Origin: Porodaedalea pini
Lineage: Eukaryota; Basidiomycota; Agaricomycetes; Hymenochaetales; Hymenochaetaceae
Direction of reading: 5' to 3'
DNA length: 64,000 bases
Assembly: GCA_002794775.1 (NCBI GenBank)
Contig: NBAY01000001.1
Coordinates: 62,001-126,000, forward strand
A program made the position numbers and the translations under genes. Within the stretch, counting starts at the first letter, position 1, and each line of letters starts with the position of its first letter. This document shows positions 1 through 11,159 of the stretch, piece by piece. The notes under the pieces are model-generated. The model did no database searches, was not told the DNA's origin, and worked only from the letters and a program-made list of their open reading frames with translations.

Positions 1-2715
1 CGCGACCGCCGCGAACGTCAGGGTCGTCGGGGAGCGCGTGCTGCTGCACGTACTCGTGCGCCAAATCTCTTACAGAGTGATGAAAGTGAGGAAGAAGAAC
101 TGGACGGTGGCCTCTTGTCTGGGATGAAACGGCGTGCACGTCGCCAATATGATGAGCGCGTCGAGATCGACGATGCTGCTGGCATTGAAGCTGAGATGCC
201 GCTCGAGCAGCTGCATGACATCAAAGCAAACTCTGTCGCTGAGTGGATTTCCATCGACCGCGTTCGGCGCTCCATCGCGAAACATTTCCGCCAGTTCTTG
301 ACCTCATATACCGACGAACAAGGCAACTCTGTCCATTATCCGCGTATTCGTAATCTTGGTGAAAGTGAGTGTTCGATAAACCTATTGATCGCTGTAAACC
401 AATGTACCGCTCCCCAGACAATGCCGAGTCCCTCGAAGTCTCGTACACGCATCTCGCAGACTCCATGGCTGTTATCGCTTATTTCCTCGTTATCTGTCCG
501 AGCGCCATGCTCACCATATTCGACGAGGTTGCCCTTTCAGTCGTGCTCATCTCATACCCGCACTACGAGCGTATCCATTCCGAGATCCACGTACGCATCA
601 CGGACCTGCCCTCCACGTCGTCGCTGCGCGACCTTCGACGCGTACATCTCAACAACCTCGTACGCGTCTCGGGCGTCGTCACGCGCCGAAGCGGAGTTTT
701 CCCGCAACTTAAATATGTCAAGTTTGACTGCAGAAAATGTGGAGCGGTTCTTGGACCCTTCTACCAGGATGCAAGCAAAGAGGTCAGCATCAGCTATTGT
801 CCGGCCTGTGAAGGCAAGGGACCCTTCAAGGTCAATCAGGAGCAGGCACGTAAACTCTGCTCTTAGCAAAATTACTTACCCTGACGATCTGCGAACAGAC
901 CGTATACCGCAACTACCAGAAAATGACACTGCAGGAATCACCTGGATCCGTGCCTCCTGGACGTCTTCCGAGGCACCGAGAAGTTATCCTCCTTTGGGAC
1001 CTGATCGACTCAGCTAAGCCTGGCGAAGAGGTGGTATGTATTTCCATCAAAATCGCTTTACCTTCCTTTTCTAACCGTGATGATAGGAGGTCATCGGCGT
1101 GTATCGCAACAATTTTGACGCGTCCCTAAACTCCAAAAATGGCTTCCCAGTTTTCTCGACAGTCATTGAGGCTAACCACGTCAACAAGAAAGAAGATCTG
1201 TTCGCGGCATTCCGACTCACGGAGGAGGACGAGCGTGAGATCCGCGCATTGGCCCGCGACGAACGCATCCGCAAGCGCATTGTCAAATCCATTGCGCCAT
1301 CGATCTATGGACATGAGGACATCAAGACAGCTATAGCACTTTCTCTCTTCGGCGGTGTCCCGAAGGATATCAATCGCAAGCATCGTATCCGTGGAGATAT
1401 CAATGTACTTTTACTCGGCGATCCAGGTACCGCGAAATCGCAGTTCCTCAAGTACGTCGAGAAAACTGCGCACCGTGCAGTGTTTACGACAGGCCAGGGC
1501 GCTTCTGCAGTTGGTCTCACTGCTAGCGTACGCAAAGATCCTGTGACTCGCGAGTGGACGCTTGAGGGCGGTGCCCTCGTTCTCGCAGATAAAGGCACCT
1601 GTCTCATCGATGAATTCGACAAAATGAACGATGCGGACCGCACGTCAATCCATGAGGCTATGGAACAACAGTCTATTTCGATATCGAAGGCGGGAATTGT
1701 CACGACACTTCAAGCGCGCTGCGCAATTGTCGCAGCGGCTAACCCTATCCGTGGGCGTTACAACCCGACTATACCCTTCCAGCAGAATGTCGAGCTGACG
1801 GAGCCGATCCTGTCTCGCTTCGACATCCTTTGCGTCGTAAAGGACTCAGTGGACCCAGTTGCAGACGAACTCCTCGCCAAGTTTGTTGTTGGAAGTCATC
1901 GTCGAAGTCACCCACACTTCGATGCCGAAACGGAGGAAATGGATGTTGGAACATCTCTCGATGAGGATGTAAGTATATGTCTTCTTGTTGTATGTTCAAA
2001 TACTAATATGAATGTCATCAGTTGATCTCTCAAGATGTTCTTCGAAAATATATCATGTTTGCTAGGGAGAAGATTCGACCCAAGCTGTTCGACCTCGACC
2101 AAGAGAAGCTTGCTCGCTTGTTCGCAGACCTGCGGCGCGAGTCTCTGGCAACTGGTTCCATTCCCATTACCGTCCGCCACCTGGAGAGTATGATCCGAAT
2201 GGCCGAAGCTAGCGCCAAGATGCACCTCCGAGAGTACGTTCGTGGTGATGACATCGACCTCGCCATCTCGGTCATGGTTGGAAGCTTCGTCAGTGCGCAG
2301 AAAACGTCTATAAAGAGGACGCTGGAGCGGGTTCGTTTCCCTCAGCCTACCTTCATTACCAACATCACTGCTGACTGTTAGAACTTTCAGGGCTTCCGCA
2401 AATACCTTACTCAGGCACGAGACCACGAGGAACTGCTGGCGTTCCTCCTGGGCCACATTGTTAAGGATAAAGTCCGGTACTATCAGATCCAGCACCATGA
2501 ACAACCCGAAAAGGTTACCATCAAGGTGTCGGAGCTCGACGAACTCGTAAGCCCCTTCCAATTACGCACGCATTACCTTTCTAAATCTGAGTTACTAGGC
2601 CAAAGAGCACGACATCTTTGATACGCAGCCTTTCCTTCGCTCACGTCTCTTTGCGGCTAATGGTTATCGTCTCGTCGACAAGGTCATTGAGAAGACGTTC
2701 CGTCGTGACTTCTGA
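1..2715 (+). CDS. mcm2: MCM2, replicative helicase subunit (5' partial)
   Basis: MCM2 is a subunit of the MCM2-7 hexamer that unwinds DNA at origins in the nucleus. Exons read as 1-364, 418-845, 899-1033, 1087-1968, 2022-2330, 2391-2546 and 2599-2715, giving 796 visible codons before TGA; the extreme N-terminus lies outside the window. Visible in order are an acidic stretch ([12 protein letters not shown]), the MCM N-terminal domain, a C2-C2 zinc motif (CRKCG...CPAC), Walker [10 protein letters not shown], Walker [11 protein letters not shown], the SRFD arginine finger and the C-terminal winged-helix region ending in KTFRRDF. The set [13 protein letters not shown] and [16 protein letters not shown] is MCM2-type rather than MCM3-7. 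Four introns are exactly 53 nt. The intron at 846-898 only keeps the frame as GC-AG (GCACGT...CAG). No internal stop is seen, so the gene looks functional. Confidence 0.95.
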
Positions 2716-3685
2716 ATATATGTGAGAGTTTGAGAAGTATGTGTGTGCGAATTTGAACAGTTACTTGCCAATCGCTCGTCCTGTACATCTCTGAATTCGT
2801 TGTGTACTTTGTTTCCCTGCTTGCCAGTTTTCTGTATTGTTGACTAAATATTCACTTTGCTAAATGCTGATCGGTTTGTTCAACTATCCTTCGGTCTCGA
2901 ATGGCCAACATGTGAATAGTCAGAGCAGATTTCGCGAGCTACAACAGGACTCTGGTCAGACAATTTTACCTAACTGAGCCTAAGGTGTGACAAGAGAACG
3001 CAACAGTACTTAATAGATTCCTTCTGACGTGAACGCACACATATATATAGCTTTACGTATAGGAAGAGGATCAACAAGAGCCCAACAAGAGAAATATGAA
3101 AGCAGACTAATCATAATGGCTTATCAATTGATAAAGTTAGGTAGGTAGTGGGTCCCTAAACAAAAACACCGGGTCGTCGAACTACACGTCGGGAATACAA
3201 GCACTACAATTTGTACAATACTCCCTATTTCGTGTTCCGTTTTTATGACAAATCTGATCGTTGCCGCGTACTCACGCTCTCTTGAAGGTTATGGGTCGCC
3301 GTTAGTAAATCATACATCATCGTGGACCTCCAGTCTAGTGCCAAATAGCACACTTTCACATATGGACAGGACCCGACAGATAGAAATTTTGAACACAAGT
3401 GCGGCTGCTCTGTACAGTTCACCGTTCTGTTACCAAGTCTGTTATCAACAATTGGTATATGCAGTCCGGAAAAGCTAGCTCGGACCAGGCGGATTATTCT
3501 TCTGCGTCTTTTCCCTATCACTCGTTACGATTTTTTTTAACAAGGCCCGTCTTTGTTTACTTTCTATCTATTTCTGCAATGCCCTATGAAAATATACACT
3601 TCTATTCGAACAAACCGAGATAGAACGATAAGCTTTCTATTGTCGCAACGTGAGCACATCTAGTATAGTGCTGTCCTGGCCCGTT
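2716..3685. other. Convergent intergenic region
   Basis: About 970 bp between the stop of mcm2 and the stop of the minus-strand monooxygenase. It holds AT-rich stretches and short open frames with no recognisable protein. The part from about 3418 onward is repeated at 41104-41350 beside monooxygenase B, so it belongs to the duplicated block. No RNA gene was seen. Confidence 0.6.
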
Positions 3686-5452
3686 CTAAGCGATCAGATC
3701 CGTAGGCGGCGGAAGCTTCGGCAGCTCATACCCTTTCTCCTTGATCTCCTGGGCGATCGCTTCATACACTTCGTACGCATGCTTCTCCGCATCAAAGCCA
3801 AACAGCCAATCGGGGCGAGGCATCTCAACCGCTGCACCTTTGTCTTCCGGCTTCGCCTTGTGCCATTTGTTGCGTGTCGTCTCGCCCATGACCTGCACAC
3901 GGCGCACGCGCTGGTAACGGATCTTCTCCCACACGCGTACAGCGAGCGGGATATCTTTCTTGCCACCAACTTGGAGCGTGACCGCAAGCGAAACGCCGTC
4001 TTCGACGGCCTGCGAGGCACCCTGAATGCTTGTTCTGAACGTAATGAGCAATGGGCTTATTATAACATTATAGCAGACGTACGGAAGGAAGGGGTGTGCA
4101 GCGTCACCTATAAGTGCAAGGCGTGCGCCTTTGCTGACCCACGTTGGTAACGGGTCGCGATACACGAGCTTCCAGTCGACACAGGAGGGAGCTTTAGAGA
4201 GTATTGCTGCGCAACGGGGGTCCCATCCCTTAACGATTGCGAGGACGTCTTCTATCTTTCCAGGGAAGGACCAAGACTCCTTTACGTCGGCATCGTCCCT
4301 GGTCATCCAGTGTGAGTATCGAACCTAGAAAAAAAATGCATTGAAGGTACAAACTTATGAGTGATCACCCAAGCTATGTCTCGTCCCCCCTTCGCACTGA
4401 TAGAAATGAAGTGGACATCCGGACCTGTAGAACATAAATCATGTTACCATACGTAGATCGATCATGCGATAATTAATTACCTATCCAACACTGTAGAGTA
4501 TCTCCGTTCTTACACATAAAGTCAGTCAGAGGGTCCGTATCGACGCCTCGTTCGTGGACATCGAACCATGCCCTATATATGGCGTATCCTGAAGATTTCG
4601 GTTTATCGTCATATCCCTGCACAATAAATTAGCTTGTTCAGTCTATACAAGAAATGGAGAAGACGAACCATGACTAGCGTCCGAGCGTTACTTTTCACCC
4701 CGTCCGCTCCAATGACCACATCTGCCGAGATCCGTTCACCGTTCGAGATCACACCGGCGTCACTCTTCTCGTCGTCTTCCCAATACTGAGAAACGTCTTG
4801 ACCAAGCCGAATTTCGACTCCAATGGCTTTCGCATAATTGAAGAGGCATTCGTGGAACTCTCCGCGATGGCCAGAGTAACTGTGCGCTCCGTACTTCGCC
4901 AACGGAATCTCCTGCACTGTGATCACCTCGCCTTGCGAGTTATGCAAAATGAATTGATCGGCATACGAACAAAGTGGCCACATCCTGAGTACAAAATTGT
5001 CATGCTTGAAAAAGGCAGGTTTGATGTACTATGAGCTCACGCATCATACAAACCCCAACGCTCGAAGATCATCCCCGTATTATATCCGAAAGAAATCATC
5101 TGAACACTTTTTCAGCACGGAAGTCATAGCGAGGTAGAGCAAATACTAACATCGCCTAAAACGATCATTCGTCAAAGTTGCTTTTTAAATCATACAAGGT
5201 CTCTAGCTCACCGAGAATCTTCAGCTCCTTGAATTTCTCCAAAAGCAAGACTTCATGGCCCTTGCGCTTGCTCTCAATCGCGCAGGCAAGACCAGCAAAA
5301 CCCGCGCCGACGATAATGACCTTGATTCCTGTCGAGTTCGGCGGTGCGACCATATTGTAGCCCACACCGTGAGTACTGCCCATCGCTTTCTTCGCAGCCT
5401 CTTCAATCGCGGGGACACGTCCATTCCCAGCACCGTTAATCGTTGCACTCAT
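3686..5452 (-). CDS. FAD-dependent monooxygenase, paralogue A (salicylate hydroxylase-like)
   Basis: Class A flavoprotein hydroxylase. By family it uses NAD(P)H and O2 to hydroxylate a small aromatic or polyketide-like substrate; the substrate cannot be read here. Exons (minus) are 5452-5212, 5155-5151, 5099-5041, 4984-4669, 4616-4481, 4424-4355, 4298-4083 and 4034-3686, total 1392 nt and 463 residues, with frame kept throughout. Visible motifs are the FAD fingerprint IIVGAGFAGLACAIESKRKG, the DG motif ADVVIGADGVKSNAR and the GD motif LIGDAAHPFLP followed by TSIQGASQAVEDG. The second exon is only 5 nt (GCGAT); it is needed to give LGDMISFG. The start is the first ATG, about 50 residues ahead of the Rossmann strand. 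Length and motifs are normal and no break is seen. Its close copy lies at 41351-43125. Confidence 0.9.
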
Positions 5453-5818
5453 ACTTGGATGTGAGAGTAGGCTTTCCAGGAGAGCGACTGATTCAAGACA
5501 GTTAGGAGTCTAGCGTATTGCTGCTGCCTTTTTATATCAAGTTTCGGGGTATCGAAACATGCACATACTTACCGGACAGTGCGCACTTGCGTTACTGCAG
5601 TCTCGTGCGACTCGTCAGAAGTCCGAGAACTAAATGAACGCGGAACTTCAGAAGATGGAAAGAAGTTCGCTTCTAAGCGACAGCATCCGTGATGCGTCCG
5701 TCGAATAGAAATCGCACTATGCATAGTCAAATCTCATTGCCTGACATTATCGTTCTGAGTAATTGATTCCTAATATCGGACAAGATACAGAGACATGCCA
5801 TATAAATCCGAGGACTTC
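5453..5818. other. Upstream region of monooxygenase A
   Basis: Upstream region of the minus-strand monooxygenase, reaching the 3' end of a decayed neighbour. Its proximal part (TGTGAGAGTAGGCTTTCCAG and following) is repeated upstream of monooxygenase B at about 43130, so the two paralogues may share promoter elements. No clear TATA box or other site was identified. Confidence 0.45.
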
Positions 5819-6110
5819 TTATGGCTTCCCTTCTTGAATCTTCGCCAAACCTATCATAACGGGTCCGTTTATCTTTTCGCCTCGTTGTATTCTGGCGAGC
5901 TGCGTCCAAGAGAGGGCGAACAGAGCCATGTCTCCGAAGCTGAAGACAGTATGAACAATAGGCCTATGTGAGGATGGATGTCGACTTACGAAATGGACGT
6001 CCCTCCGTCCAGGAGCCAGGCTCTCCAACCACAGAGTACGGCAAGTTGTGCGACATAGTGCTATCTCGCACATCACTCCTCGGGAAAGATCAGAATTCAA
6101 AGGGAAGCAA
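5819..6110 (-). pseudogene. 3' end of a membrane-protein gene, broken (possibly TMEM135-like), copy A
   Basis: The last exon (5939-5819) encodes FGDMALFALSWTQLARIQRG ending in KIQEGKP and a stop. It joins over a GTAAGT...CAG intron (5989-5940) to an exon from about 6110 to 5990 that reads RAWLLDGGTSIS. Upstream, the part matching EIALYVARLPALR of the copy at 53.7 kb is shifted in frame (a 2-nt deletion near 6057), so this copy is broken. The pattern of an EIALY helix followed by a GG(D/T)...ALFALS helix resembles the C-terminus of fungal TMEM135-like peroxisomal membrane proteins. That name is an inference from memory and uncertain. It sits just upstream of monooxygenase A, as copy B does beside monooxygenase B. 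Confidence 0.4.
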
Positions 6111-6364
6111 GCTTCAGGAAAAACCTCCTGGCCGGAATCCCTGGAATCCCTGGAATCAGCTGGAATATTTGAGCAATTCCAGCCAATTCGGAGGCATTCC
6201 GATTCCGCACGATTCCCAAGCATCGTTCCAGATTTGAGTAATTTGACTAGTTTCCGATACCTTTCTACATATTTTTATTCACATTCTTACTGCATTCCAA
6301 ACTTTTCAATCATTTTCTTACGGATTTGTGGCAATTGAGTGTATTTAAACAAATTCTAAACTAA
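6111..6364. other. Short AT-rich spacer
   Basis: About 250 bp of AT-rich sequence with short direct repeats (GGAATCCCTGGAATC-type near 6135-6165). No gene, RNA or mobile-element end was seen. Confidence 0.4.
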
Positions 6365-7850
6365 AAGTATGTCACGGCCGGTCGTCGGAATGAAGCCTTT
6401 CACGGTCATCATGTGCAGACCACCGGCAAACTTCTTCTCAGACTTGATGCCCAGGATGACGGGTACGGCAAGCACCTCCTTTTGTACATGCGACGACGTA
6501 AGGCGCGCCGCAGCATCGGTCTTGAGTTCCACAAAATCTACCTTGTGAAGCTTGGTCTCGCGGTTTTGAGAGCACGCAAGTATGAAGCAATGTCAGCACG
6601 AGATCGTCCCATTGGCACGACGCGCAGGCAAGACATGTACCTTGCCTTCGCGTGCTCGAACATCTCCTGTTGGATAGTCTTGAGAAGTACAGGTATGGCA
6701 GTCTCCTTCAAGCCCGTATCACGTCGCACAGAAAGTGTTTGCTTCTTCTGGATATCAACCGGACTCAGTTCAAGGCAAAGTGGAACACCTGGACAAAAAG
6801 CCATCTGTAAGACCACAGGAAAACCGAGAAATAAGGAATAATTGAATTTTTGCGCCTTCTGTTTCCAGTCGTTGAACTTGTAGCCAGGAGTGTAGCCGTA
6901 CCGTACGTCCGCTTTCGTGCAGATACTGGCTTTCCTGAGCGTCTTTGCGAACTCCTCACAGCGGTCGTATAACTCCTGCTTATTAGTGCACATGGTAATA
7001 CTGCAGGGGACAACGAGCGACGCGTGATGGGAGAACAAGACCCTGGTTGTCGCCGCGAATCATGACCATGATTCCGACCATGCGTGTGCTAAGGCTCCAC
7101 GTGTTCTGCCACAGAATTGATTGCCACCGTTCGGACCCATACCCTGCGGATCGTCCAGGTCTTCGACCACGACGTTGAACATCTCTGGCCGTGAGAAGTC
7201 TTGGCCAAGGCAATGCGACGTCGCAGCTTGGATGCCACGGCCAGTCATCGTGTAAAGACCACCGGCAAACTTCTCCTTGTCCGACTTGATGCCTGTGATG
7301 ACGAGTACGGTAAGCAGCACCTCGTACACGCGACGATGTAAATTGAGAATTTCCCGTACTTTAGTAGGAATACATGGCCGTTTCTGTAGTCGGACGGATT
7401 GCTATGGGCTCCTCAAGCTTGGAGCTCCCTCTGAAGACGCATGTCATACCAACCTTAATCAGCGCCTATAATATTTGTCAGCACAAAGTGAGGGATTACA
7501 GAACAATCAACGCACGTTCGTATACCAACCCGGGAAGTTGACCCTTTCTTCATGCCAATAGCAATCTTCACCGTACCGTCAATTCTCCCTTCCTCTTTCG
7601 TTGCCTTTTCCTGGGCGGCAATTGCAGAAGTGCGCACAGCAGGCGCCACAGCCTCGGCCTTGAGTTCCACGAAATCTACCTCGTGAAGCTTGGTCTCCCC
7701 ATTTCGAGACACTCCAGTATGAAGCAATGTTGGTTCCAGGGAGGAAGACAATAAAATCAGAGGTGAGTGCATGTACGGTGAAGAGGGAAGGCGATGATGT
7801 GAGTGATGCATCAAGGACCGTGACAACCTTTGGGAATGTGTTTGCGTCAA
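6365..7850 (-). pseudogene. Prolyl-tRNA synthetase fragments, rearranged and frameshifted
   Basis: Minus-strand blocks match class II prolyl-tRNA synthetase (eukaryotic ProRS/EPRS type), which charges tRNA-Pro in the cytosol. From 7850 downward the blocks are: EGRIDGTVKIAIGMKK then, in another frame, VNFPGWYTNV (start of the catalytic core); KSDKEKFAGGLYT and TGRGIQAATSHCLGQDFS (motif 2 region); WQNTWSLSTRMVGIMVMIRG and GDNQGLVLPSRVA (motif 3 region); and an anticodon-binding part with CTNKQELYDRCEEF, PGYKFNDWKQK, GVPLCLELSPVDIQKKQTLS. Below 6590 the early part starts again (VDFVELKTDAAA; KSEKKFAGGLHMMTVKGF), so a partial tandem second copy is present. Frame changes and missing links show that it cannot make the enzyme. 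A functional gene must lie elsewhere. Confidence 0.8.
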
Positions 7851-8317
7851 GTGCTAATAGTGAAACTGGACGAACTTTAACAATGCATGTGGACAGATAA
7901 AGAGACTGGGCTCATGGGAGTCCTTGTCCAACACAATAAAATATTTTAGCAGGTCCAGCAATGCATGCAATGACGACCACAGGAACCGTTGCGGCAGACT
8001 TTACGGTCTTCGATTTGAAGACGAGCATTCTAATAAGTTGAAGGTCAGAAGTCGGACGGCATCTTGCCTGCAGCAGTGAGTGCATCCCACCAGGCGGCCG
8101 GCGAGGCTACCACTTCATGTGTGATGGTTGCGGTGGATGTGATCGAGGTTTTTTTTCAGATGTTCTGTAAGGACGTCGGCACTAGACATATTGGAGTGGC
8201 AGCAGATGTGAAGGCATGTCGCGTCAAAACCAACATACATGTGATCAAGTTCCCACACCTCTTCTGTGGACGATGCATCCAAGTGTGGGAAATTGGACTT
8301 AGCAGTTTTTGTCATCT
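7851..8317. other. No confident gene
   Basis: A minus-strand open stretch at 8336-8115 (contains HMYVGFDATCLHICCHSN) and an overlapping plus-strand frame are present. Neither resembles a protein I recognise. No RNA gene or terminal repeat was seen. Confidence 0.4.
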
Positions 8318-8970
8318 GAAGTGCCTCCAAATACAAAATACATCATATCTCACTCAATTCTTCACAAAAACTCTTCAAAAAAGTTGCTAAATTTATGTTT
8401 CAATGGTTTCTAAACTTTATGTGAGATTAGAGGACAGAAGGTGGAATATTGAGGCTGCAGTAGTGAGAATGGGTGTTTTTCTAGAAAAACTCCTTCCCTG
8501 ATTTTTCCTGAGCTCAATTTTGAAGCTAATGACATGAAACTTGTTGGAGAATGGTATCTATATTGTATATTAAATTATAGATGGCTTATAACAATGCAGG
8601 CATTTTTTGACAACTGCCTGAGTCAAACAAATTTGGGTGAGTTTGAGAGTTTCAGCACAACAGTCAAACAGGACAAGAGGAGACATTCACTCTGGTTTAT
8701 CCCTCATAACATCAACAGTATAATATATAGACCATTCTCCAACAAGTTTCATGTCATTAGCTTCAAAATTGAGCTCAGGAAAAATCAGGGAAGGAGTTTT
8801 TCTAGAAAAACACCCATTCTCACTACTGCAGCTTCAATATTCCATATTCTGTCCTATAAGCTCACAAAAATTTTAGAAACCATTGAAAAATAAATCTAGC
8901 AACTTTTTTGAAGAGTTTTTGTGAGGAATTGAGTGAGATATGGATTTTACAAGTTTTTGAGGTGCTCAAA
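8318..8970. repeat. Foldback (long inverted repeat) element, ~650 bp
   Basis: Two arms of about 240 bp are reverse complements around a spacer of about 140 bp. Left-arm text such as GAATGGGTGTTTTTCTAGAA (near 8466) reappears inverted near 8800, and CTCACTCAATTCTTCACAAA (near 8350) reappears inverted near 8930 with a few mismatches. The outer boundaries are worn and no target duplication was found. It is probably a non-autonomous DNA element. It encodes nothing recognisable. Confidence 0.65.
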
Positions 8971-9364
8971 TTTTGTGATCTTCACATGTCTCAAGACTTA
9001 TGAAAAACACTGTAATCTGCAGATAGTTCATGGGTCCCAGTATAGGTCCAAGAAGCCAATCTAGTACCTGCACTTGTGTCAAGCCATGGCAGAATCTAAT
9101 GAATTCCACAATCAGTTTTTTATTGTACAAAATTCCATAGAATCTATGAGATGTATCATTTTTCTATCCATATTCTAAATTTCAAGCTGCTGATTCTGTT
9201 CAATTCCAAAAATTGGACAGTTTTCCATGAAATTCTACAAGTTTTCTAATTTTTGGACTGCATTCTCATAACATTCCAAAGATTCTACAATTTACTACAA
9301 TTCTAATAACTTTCTAAGGGTTTCTGAGTGGGAGGTTTTTCCTGATGCCAACAGAAGCATTGAT
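8971..9364. other. AT-rich spacer, nothing recognised
   Basis: About 390 bp of AT-rich sequence with repeated AATTCTA-like words. No coding potential, RNA gene or element terminus was found. Confidence 0.4.
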
Positions 9365-9366
9365 TA

Positions 9367-10443
9367 CTGCCCTTTTCAGAAGTATTGTCACACATGATTT
9401 CACTGATTTTCGTGCCACAAGAGCCTCAAAACACAAACATTTTCATATCTCAACCATAAGTTGACCTTTTTGCATCATCTAAGTTGATAAATTCATTGTT
9501 TTATCTCATCTTTCATATTTCAACAAGAGTGATAAGAAGTACTCAAAATTGGAGTCCAAAACAGTGAAAATGCTGTTTTTGAACCCATTTCCCTTCTTCA
9601 TTTTTTCCTGCACTCAGATTTCACTGTACAGTGCTCCAGACCAGCCTGGAATTCCAGTATTAGTCTATTATGAATTTACAGACTGATTTGGAGATGTATT
9701 GTGAGGTAGATGTGCTCAATTGGTGCATGCCTAAAACACACAAATCCTCTCTGTTTCTGCAAGCCCCCCAGCCCCCAGGAAAAATTCTTCTCAACTAATT
9801 TCATGCATGTAAATTCATTCAATGTGTATTGGAACAGATTTGAGCAGCATCCATGGATACAGGCTTGCTTCATGAATCAGGGATATGTTCACAAGAATAG
9901 TGCATACAGTCAGAATCTGGTACTCAATTCAGCTCACTAGTTGATGCTAGAGCCCTGGATGCTGCTCAAATCTGTTTCAATACACTTTGAATGAATTTAC
10001 ATGCATGAACTTAGTTGAGAAGAATTTTTCCTGGGGGCTGGGGGGCTTGCAGAAACAGAGAGGATTTGTGTGTTTTAGGCATGCACCAATTGAGCACATC
10101 TACCTCACAATACATTTCCAAATCAGTCTGTAAATTCATAATAGACTAATACTGGAATTCCATGCTGGTCTGGAGCACTTTACAGTGAAATCTGAGTGCA
10201 GGAAAAAATGAAGAAGGGAAATGGGTTCAAAAATAGCATTTTTGCTATTTTGGACTTCAAATTTTGATTATTTCTTATCACTCTTGTTGAAATATGAAAT
10301 ATGAGATAAAACAATGAATTTATCAACTTAGATGATGCAAAAAGGTCAACTTTTGGTTGAGATATGAAAATGTTTGTGTTTTGAGGCTCTTGTGGCACGA
10401 AAATCAGTGAAATCATGTGTGACAATACTTCTGAAAAGGGCAG
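9367..10443. mobile_element. 1.08 kb palindromic TA-target element, copy 1
   Basis: Starts CTGCCCTTTTCAGAAGTATT, ends with its reverse complement, and is flanked by TA on both sides (9365-9366 and 10444-10445). Inverted arms of roughly 480 bp leave a short unique centre (about 9850-9960). The outer ~30 bp match the ends of the composite element at 14104-30007 (CTGCTCTTTTCAGAAGTATT), so this looks like a non-autonomous relative mobilised by the same Tc1/mariner-type enzyme. The open frames inside are by-products of the palindrome. A second copy, inverted at its centre, lies at 39949-41024. Confidence 0.8.
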
Positions 10444-10445
10444 TA

Positions 10446-10640
10446 ATCTACTGTGCTTACTCTTGACATTGTTGTCCACAGCGCTTGTGTGTTTGACTCC
10501 TCCTCTCTTCACTGCATGTCTGTGGATCACTGCTCCCTATGTTGCTCTGCCTCCATCTACGTCATTTGTAGGTGTGATGGCATTTTTTTTTTTTGTTGAG
10601 TATGTGTTCGTACTCTAACAGTATGACTTTCTTATTTTAA
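10446..10640. other. Spacer left of the ubiquitin-like repeats
   Basis: Includes a T-run near 10585. No gene or terminal repeat was recognised. If the Plavaka element has a left terminus, it should lie here or in the following repeats, but I could not identify it. Confidence 0.35.
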
Positions 10641-10985
10641 AAGACACTTGAGGACGGTCGTACATTGTCTGATTACAACATATTGGTGTAGTCATCACCT
10701 TACTTGGTTCTCTGTCTCTGCGATAGCATGCAGATCTTCGTTAAGACTCTCACCAGAATGATGTCCACTTTTAAGTTGGAGTCATTGGAGTCAGACATCG
10801 TGAAGAACAAGATCCAGGATAATGAGTACATAGATTTTAAATCTACTTGCATGACCTTGAATTGAAACAACTTTCTTATATTGGAAGCCACTTGAGGATG
10901 GTTGTACATTGTCTGATCACAACATTCAGAAGGAGTCGATGCTCCACCTGGTTCTCCATCTGCATATGGGATATAGATCTTAATC
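10641..10985 (+). repeat. Degenerate ubiquitin-like units, left side (plus strand)
   Basis: Plus-strand reading gives [12 protein letters not shown], then STPYLVL-like text, then MQIFVKTLT and KNKIQDNEY, then a second unit [20 protein letters not shown]. These follow polyubiquitin order ([20 protein letters not shown], then [10 protein letters not shown]). The central GIPPDQQRLIFAGK part is shortened and stops are present, so no ubiquitin can be made. The same units, including a variant containing GACCTTGAATTGA, occur on the minus strand at 30.8-34.8 kb on the other side of the Plavaka transposase. Confidence 0.75.
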
Positions 10986-11159
10986 AATTGTATTGTGGGA
11001 AGTCCTATGAGCTTCAGTGTTCATGTAATTACAATGAAATCAGCACGTGTAGTTGGAATGAACTCCATATGTGCACCGCAAGGCATATGTTGTATCCACA
11101 GTAGCAACTTGTCATCAGACTCCCCCATTGTTCTCTCACTACCATGACTGACTGTATGC

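Noticed and set aside
9710..9940. Matching open frames at 9710-9940 and 40451-40681
   Set aside because: They are the central and arm sequence of the palindromic element read on either strand.
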